From contig JAFUZI010000025.1 in assembly GCA_017476705.1 (NCBI GenBank), forward strand, positions 1 to 10,767: DNA of 10,767 bases, written 5' to 3'. Each line of letters begins with the position of its first letter. Positions within the stretch are counted from its first letter, which is position 1. The translations under genes and the position numbers were made by a program. The notes beneath the pieces were generated by a model. The model searched no databases, was not told the DNA's origin, and saw nothing but the letters and a program-made list of their open reading frames with translations. Shown piece after piece: positions 6,946-10,767 of this stretch. The stretch comes from Bacilli bacterium (GTDB lineage: Bacteria > Bacillota_I > Bacilli_A > RF39 > UBA660).

Positions 6946-9835
6946 AACTTTCTATTACTTTAATATTATTAACAATGACCTGATCATTTCCATTTCTACT
7001 ATTAGTCTTACCATAAACAATAACAATATCGCCAATTTCTATCTGTTCTATATTTAAGTATTCATTTGGAAAAATAGTACACTCCATTTTACCATATTCA
7101 TCAGATATAGTCATAAATGCCATATCATTTCCTGTTTTTGTAGTAATCTTTTTGTATTTTTCAACCTTCCCTATTATATGAATATTCTTGCTCATATAAT
7201 TTGATACACCCTTTGTAGAAATAGGATAATTATATTTTTTTCTATATAAAGTAACTGGATGAATATTTAAATATAAATTCAAATATTCATATTCTATTTT
7301 TGCCAGTTCTGACTCTTTATACTCTTCATACTCTATTATATTAGGTATCTCAATAGTATCATCAGCTAAATCAGAAACAAGATCTGCATAGTTTAATATT
7401 ACATCTATATTTTCAATAAGTGTTCTTCTATTAAAACTTATTTTATCAAAAGCACCAGAATAAATTAAAGCTTTAATAATATCTTTATTAACTATTTTCA
7501 AATCAACTCTTTTAACAAAATCAAATATATCCTTAAAACCATCTTGTCTAGTTAATATAATATGATTTGACGCCATTACATTCATACCCTTTATGTTAGT
7601 AAAAGGATATATTAAATGATCTTCTACTATAGTATATTGAACATTACTTTGATTGATATCTGGATTCAAAACTTTAATAGAATTTTCTCTAGCATTATCT
7701 ATTATATCTTTAGTATCACTTATACTTCCAATAGCACTATCTAAAATATTTTTCATAAAATGAAGTGGATAATGAGCTTTAATATAAGCCATTTTATATG
7801 AAATTATAGAATAAGCAACAGCATGTGCTTTATTAAAACCATATTCAGCAAATTTTAATATTAAATTATATATTTTAGAAGATAACTCAAGACTATATCC
7901 ATTATCAACTGAGCGACTAATAAATTTTTCTTTTTCGCATACTAAAATATTTTCCTTTTTCTTACACATAGCGCGTCTAAGTAAATCAGCTTCTGACATA
8001 GTATAAGATGCCATAACATTTGCTAATTGCATAATTTGTTCTTGATATATAATTATTCCATAAGTTGATTTTAAAATAGGTTCTAATTTATCACTATAAT
8101 AATCAACCACTTCTTTTTTATCTTTTCTTTTAATATATGTATCTATATTATCCATTGGCCCTGGTCTATATAAAGCCATTATGTTGTATATATCTTCAAA
8201 ACTATTTGCATTATATTTTTTTAATGTCTCTATCATACCTGGAGACTCAAATTGAAACACTCCAAGTGTATTTCCAGTTTTAAATATATCTATTGTATCC
8301 TTATCATTTAAAGGTATTTTTTTAAAATCAATACTACCAATACTAGTAATCAGATTATTTATAGTTGTTAATGTCTTAAGTGATAAGAAATCCATTTTTA
8401 TTAGGCCAATATCTTCTAAAAATTCTGCTTGATATCCTGTTAAATAAGTATCTTTATATTTAACTAAAGGAATAACCTTATCAATAGATTTTTCAGATAT
8501 AATAACACCTGATGCATGAACAGATACATGTTTTTTTATATTTTCCAGTTTTAAGGAAACATCAAATAATTCCTTTAACTCTGGATTCTTAATTAAATGA
8601 TTTTTAATTCTATCAGACTTATTATAGTTATTTAAAATTGAATCCTTTCTATCAAACATTTTAATAAAATAATCAACTTCTTTATCATCAATATTAAGGA
8701 CTTTTCCTACATCTCTTAAAACTTGTTTTGTAGTTAATGATGAATATGTGATAATGGAAGCAACATTTTTGTTTCCATATTTATCCCTACAGTAGTCTAT
8801 TACTTCTTCTATTCTATCGCCATCAAAATCTATATCAATATCTGGCATAGTAACTCTGTCTTTATTTAAAAAACGTTCAAATAAAAGATTATATTTTAAA
8901 GGATCTATTTCTATAATATTTAGAAGATATGCAACAAGAGAACCAGATGCACTACCACGGCCTGGTCCTACCATGATACCATTTTCTTTAGCAAATTTAA
9001 CATAATCCTCAACTATTAAAAAATAGTCACAAAAATTCATCTCATTTATAATAGATAATTCATATTTTAATCTTTCTTTATATTTTGATCCAACACTACT
9101 TCCAAATATTCTCTTTAATCCTTCTATACATAGTTTTTTTAAATAATCAAAGCTTGATAAATTATCAGGGCAATTATATTTAGGTATTAAATTTTGATGG
9201 AATTTTAATTCAACATTACACATATCATATATTTTATAATTGTTTGTCAAATCAAATTCTAGTTCTGATTCATCATATAAATAGTTATCAAGATTAACAT
9301 TTAATAAATTATTTGAATCTTCTTTAATAGCAGTTAAATATTTTAAATAACCTGCATCTTCCTTATTTAAATATAAAGTTTCTTTTAAATATATTTTATT
9401 ATTACCTAATTTAGCTTCTTCACTCTTATTTTCAAATCCAACAAATATATCATTACACTTAAATTTTTCAATAAATTTTTGATATTTGAAAGGTATTATC
9501 AAAACAATATTATTTAAATTTTCATTTAAATTATTAATAGTTAAAACATTCTCTTCTTTCAAAGACATTATATTAATTAAATTTAAATATCCATTATAAT
9601 TTTTAGCATAAAGTACCAATTCAACATCTTCAATGGATAAATTTAACCCTAATATAGGCTTTATGTTATTTTTTATACATTTATTATAAAATTCAATTAC
9701 TCCGCATAAATTATCATCAGTAATACTTAATGATTTAATATTATGTTTATTTGCATATTCAATTAAATCATCAATCTTAATCAAACTTGTAAGTAATGAA
9801 TAATCAGTTTTTATGTAAAGTGGTGTATAAATCAT
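6944..9835 (-). CDS. dnaE: DNA polymerase III alpha subunit, short Gram-positive type
   Basis: DnaE is the C-family replicative polymerase. In low-GC Gram-positives it usually works beside PolC, extending RNA primers; PolC is not in this window. The 963 residues are in the usual order: N-terminal PHP region (about 1-215), polymerase core, then an OB-fold (about 883-963, IHIIGKVEKYKKI to QVIVNNIKV). Core motifs are VGPGRGSASGS (289-299), MPDIDIDF with catalytic D334 and D336, KMDFLSLKTLT with D482, YQEQIMQLA (597-605), EADLLRRAMCKKK (615-627) and HAVAYS (671-676). It stops after the OB-fold, with no tau-binding C-terminal domain as in the 1160-residue E. coli enzyme. The PHP metal motif is degraded: LHVHT reads LYIKT and TDH reads TDD, so PHP exonuclease proofreading is unlikely. 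The start has AGGAGG (9848-9843) 7 nt upstream. It is transcribed divergently from rpmB. Confidence 0.97.
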   Translation of the reverse strand: MIYTPLYIKTDYSLLTSLIKIDDLIEYANKHNIKSLSITDDNLCGVIEFYNKCIKNNIKPILGLNLSIEDVELVLYAKNYNGYLNLINIMSLKEENVLTINNLNENLNNIVLIIPFKYQKFIEKFKCNDIFVGFENKSEEAKLGNNKIYLKETLYLNKEDAGYLKYLTAIKEDSNNLLNVNLDNYLYDESELEFDLTNNYKIYDMCNVELKFHQNLIPKYNCPDNLSSFDYLKKLCIEGLKRIFGSSVGSKYKERLKYELSIINEMNFCDYFLIVEDYVKFAKENGIMVGPGRGSASGSLVAYLLNIIEIDPLKYNLLFERFLNKDRVTMPDIDIDFDGDRIEEVIDYCRDKYGNKNVASIITYSSLTTKQVLRDVGKVLNIDDKEVDYFIKMFDRKDSILNNYNKSDRIKNHLIKNPELKELFDVSLKLENIKKHVSVHASGVIISEKSIDKVIPLVKYKDTYLTGYQAEFLEDIGLIKMDFLSLKTLTTINNLITSIGSIDFKKIPLNDKDTIDIFKTGNTLGVFQFESPGMIETLKKYNANSFEDIYNIMALYRPGPMDNIDTYIKRKDKKEVVDYYSDKLEPILKSTYGIIIYQEQIMQLANVMASYTMSEADLLRRAMCKKKENILVCEKEKFISRSVDNGYSLELSSKIYNLILKFAEYGFNKAHAVAYSIISYKMAYIKAHYPLHFMKNILDSAIGSISDTKDIIDNARENSIKVLNPDINQSNVQYTIVEDHLIYPFTNIKGMNVMASNHIILTRQDGFKDIFDFVKRVDLKIVNKDIIKALIYSGAFDKISFNRRTLIENIDVILNYADLVSDLADDTIEIPNIIEYEEYKESELAKIEYEYLNLYLNIHPVTLYRKKYNYPISTKGVSNYMSKNIHIIGKVEKYKKITTKTGNDMAFMTISDEYGKMECTIFPNEYLNIEQIEIGDIVIVYGKTNSRNGNDQVIVNNIKVIES

Positions 9836-9854
9836 AACATAACCTCCTAAAATA

Positions 9855-9883
9855 ATTTTACTATATTTTATAGTTTTTGTTAA
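9855..9883 (-). promoter_or_regulatory. dnaE promoter
   Basis: On the minus strand the -35 TTAACA (9883-9878) is followed by a 17-bp spacer and the -10 TAAAAT (9860-9855). Each is a 5/6 match to the sigma-A consensus. The start of transcription would fall near 9848, almost on the AGGAGG site (9848-9843), so the leader is very short. Confidence 0.6.
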
Positions 9884-9890
9884 GAATTAT

Positions 9891-9919
9891 TTGACTTTAA
9901 TCATTTTTTATAGTAAAAT
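9891..9919 (+). promoter_or_regulatory. rpmB promoter
   Basis: The -35 TTGACT (9891-9896) and -10 TAAAAT (9914-9919) are spaced by exactly 17 bp, a strong housekeeping (sigma-A type) promoter. Transcription would start near 9926 and give a leader of about 28 nt carrying AAAGGAGGG. Only 7 bp separate this -35 from the -35 of the divergent dnaE promoter. Confidence 0.75.
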
Positions 9920-9953
9920 TATAAGGCATAGATGAATTAAAGGAGGGAATATT

Positions 9954-10154
9954 ATGGCTATAAAAGCAACTGCTAAAAAACCTTTATTTGGAAATAGAAG
10001 ATCACACTCTCTAAGAGCTACAAGACATGCTCAACTTCCTAACTTACAAAAAGTAACATTAGAAGATGGTACTAAAGTTAAAATGAGTGCTAGAGAACTT
10101 AGAACTTTAAAGAAAAATGCTAGAACAAATGTAGAAGAAATTTCTGCCGAATAA
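9954..10154 (+). CDS. rpmB: 50S ribosomal protein L28
   Basis: This 66-residue basic protein is L28, a component of the large ribosomal subunit. The family signature is clear: KKPLFGNRRSHSLRATR (8-24), PNLQKV (29-34), DGTKVKMSARELRTLKK (38-54). Length is normal for the family. It contains no cysteine, so it is a zinc-free (C-minus) form. A very strong ribosome-binding site, AAAGGAGGG (9939-9947), lies 6 nt before the ATG. It is the only plus-strand gene in the window and appears monocistronic: its own promoter is 35 bp upstream and a terminator follows directly at the stop. The reverse-strand frame overlapping it has no support. Confidence 0.97.
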   Translation: MAIKATAKKPLFGNRRSHSLRATRHAQLPNLQKVTLEDGTKVKMSARELRTLKKNARTNVEEISAE

Positions 10155-10177
10155 GAATACAATGTATTCTTTTTTTT
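10153..10177 (+). terminator. Rho-independent terminator of rpmB
   Basis: The arms AAGAATAC (10153-10160) and GTATTCTT (10164-10171) form a compact hairpin around AAT, followed by T residues to 10177. The stop codon TAA (10152-10154) overlaps the first arm. Confidence 0.8.
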
Positions 10178-10181
10178 ATAC

Positions 10182-10210
10182 AAAAAAGACAGCTTATTCG
10201 CTATCTTTTT
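10182..10210 (-). terminator. Rho-independent terminator of the YihY-like gene, stop codon in its loop
   Basis: Read on the minus strand, AAAAAGATAGC (10210-10200) pairs with GCTGTCTTTTT (10193-10183) with one G-U position, around the 6-nt loop GAATAA. That loop holds the last sense codon GAA and the TAA stop of the membrane protein gene. The second arm ends in six T. It faces the rpmB terminator 5 bp away, so the convergent genes are insulated. Confidence 0.7.
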
Positions 10211-10767
10211 CAATATTATAAATATTCGCATTTAATGCTATTCCAAGGACTAAGAGATATGAAATAACATAAACAAATATAATTAAAACAATAATATTAG
10301 CCAAATTACCATATATATAGCTATAATTTGCAATGTTATTAGCATAATATGAATAAATTAATGATGCTATTATTAATCCTATTGTTGTAAACCATGATCC
10401 CCTATTCATATATTTACTTGGTATATGTTTATCAGGTGCAATTGTGAATATAACCTTTATTAAGAAAAATACAAGTATTATACTGACTGGCCACTTCAAG
10501 AATATAAACGCACTATAAATAACGCTTGATACACTTTTAAAAATTTTAAGACTAAGTATAAAACTTAATATAATATTACCGAATCCTAACACGCCAATTA
10601 TAAATATAATTAAAAATACAAGCACTACTGCAAGGAATAATGCTTTAATTCTTCTTTCCAAATATCCTTTATTTTCTATCTTAAATAAAATATTTGATGA
10701 TAATATTATTGAATGAGCACCATTACTTGCTAAAATAAACCCTATAATAACAAACCATGCACTTAAA
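10194..10767 (-). CDS. YihY/BrkB-family inner membrane protein, C-terminal part
   Basis: The frame is open from the right edge to the TAA at 10194, giving 190 residues of the C-terminal part; the N-terminus lies outside the window. A TTG at 10661 could be read as a start, but 35 codons upstream continue the same family pattern (FVIIGFILALSNGAHSIIL, then YLERRIKALFL), so it is an internal Leu. At least four hydrophobic membrane segments are visible. The family signature is near the C-terminus: MNRGSWFTTIGLIIASLIY, then YSYIYGNLANIIVLIIFVY and LLVLGIALNANI. YihY/BrkB proteins are multi-pass membrane proteins of unsettled function, once called ribonuclease BN in error; no transport substrate can be given. 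Its promoter is outside the window. The short polar tail NIYNIEKDSE would be cytoplasmic by family topology. Confidence 0.85.
   Translation of the reverse strand, partial: LSAWFVIIGFILASNGAHSIILSSNILFKIENKGYLERRIKALFLAVVLVFLIIFIIGVLGFGNIILSFILSLKIFKSVSSVIYSAFIFLKWPVSIILVFFLIKVIFTIAPDKHIPSKYMNRGSWFTTIGLIIASLIYSYYANNIANYSYIYGNLANIIVLIIFVYVISYLLVLGIALNANIYNIEKDSE

Larger units (their letters stand above)
9852..9922. repeat. Inverted 14-bp repeat spanning the divergent dnaE/rpmB promoters
   Basis: The sequence TATAGTAAAATTAT occurs on the plus strand at 9909-9922 and, exactly, on the minus strand at 9865-9852. The copies are 43 bp apart in inverted orientation. Each contains the -10 hexamer TAAAAT of its own promoter. 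It may simply be a favoured core promoter sequence, or a shared operator. Confidence 0.6.

Noticed and set aside
10031..10231. Minus-strand open frame of 66 codons overlapping rpmB
   Set aside because: It is antisense to rpmB, crosses two terminators and the end of the membrane protein gene, and shows no recognisable protein pattern.
10659..10661. TTG as start codon of the YihY-like gene
   Set aside because: The same frame stays open to the right edge and its 35 upstream codons continue the family pattern, so the gene is cut by the window instead of starting here.
1..10767. TGA read as Trp (Mycoplasma-type code)
   Set aside because: All recognised genes are complete with TGG for Trp, and no conserved frame is interrupted by TGA. 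Stops seen are TAA and TAG, so the standard code suffices.
1..10767. Mobile element, CRISPR, tRNA or rRNA signals
   Set aside because: No transposase-like frame, terminal inverted repeat, regularly spaced repeat, tRNA cloverleaf or rRNA stretch was recognised; all space is accounted for by genes and short regulatory gaps.

Overview
The window is very AT-rich. Its genes have strong Shine-Dalgarno sites (AGGAGG-like), end in TAA or TAG, and read with the standard code: TGG is used for Trp and no gene needs TGA to be read through. This fits a low-GC Gram-positive (Bacillota), most likely an uncultured gut lineage of the Bacilli/Mollicutes-related kind (e.g. RF39-like). That placement is an inference from gene style and family resemblance, not from a marker search. 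No RNA gene, CRISPR array, insertion sequence or prophage was seen. The longest gap without a gene is 118 bp.

Layout, left to right. (1) A two-gene surface module on the minus strand: a secreted peptidoglycan hydrolase with a C-terminal dockerin (1148-2926), followed 14 bp later by a secreted protein with an Ig-like and a cadherin-like beta-sandwich domain that runs off the left edge (1-1133). A promoter just upstream (2956-2984) probably drives both. (2) A two-gene metabolic unit on the minus strand: a pyruvate kinase homologue (5434-6846) and, 15 bp downstream, a cytoplasmic GH31 glycosidase homologue (3019-5418), closed by a hairpin terminator at 2964-3003. (3) dnaE, a short Gram-positive-type DNA polymerase III alpha subunit (6944-9835, minus), with its own terminator overlapping its stop codon. 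(4) A compact divergent promoter region (9836-9953) serving dnaE leftwards and rpmB (ribosomal protein L28, 9954-10154, plus) rightwards. (5) The C-terminal part of a YihY/BrkB-family membrane protein (minus, entering from the right edge), convergent with rpmB across back-to-back terminators.

Most of the window is housekeeping. Three points stand out. First, both enzymes of the pyk-GH31 unit keep the family fold but have non-conservative changes at catalytic positions: in the kinase the K+ ligand Ser is Lys, the ATP-site Arg is Thr and the catalytic Thr is Ala; in GH31 the acid/base Asp is Lys and the subsite -1 His is Gly. Second, the dockerin on a cell-wall hydrolase, beside a co-transcribed beta-sandwich surface protein, suggests non-covalent assembly on the cell surface. 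Third, the dnaE/rpmB divergent promoters are nearly back to back and share an identical inverted 14-mer. No clearly new multi-gene system (defence, secretion, biosynthesis) is visible.
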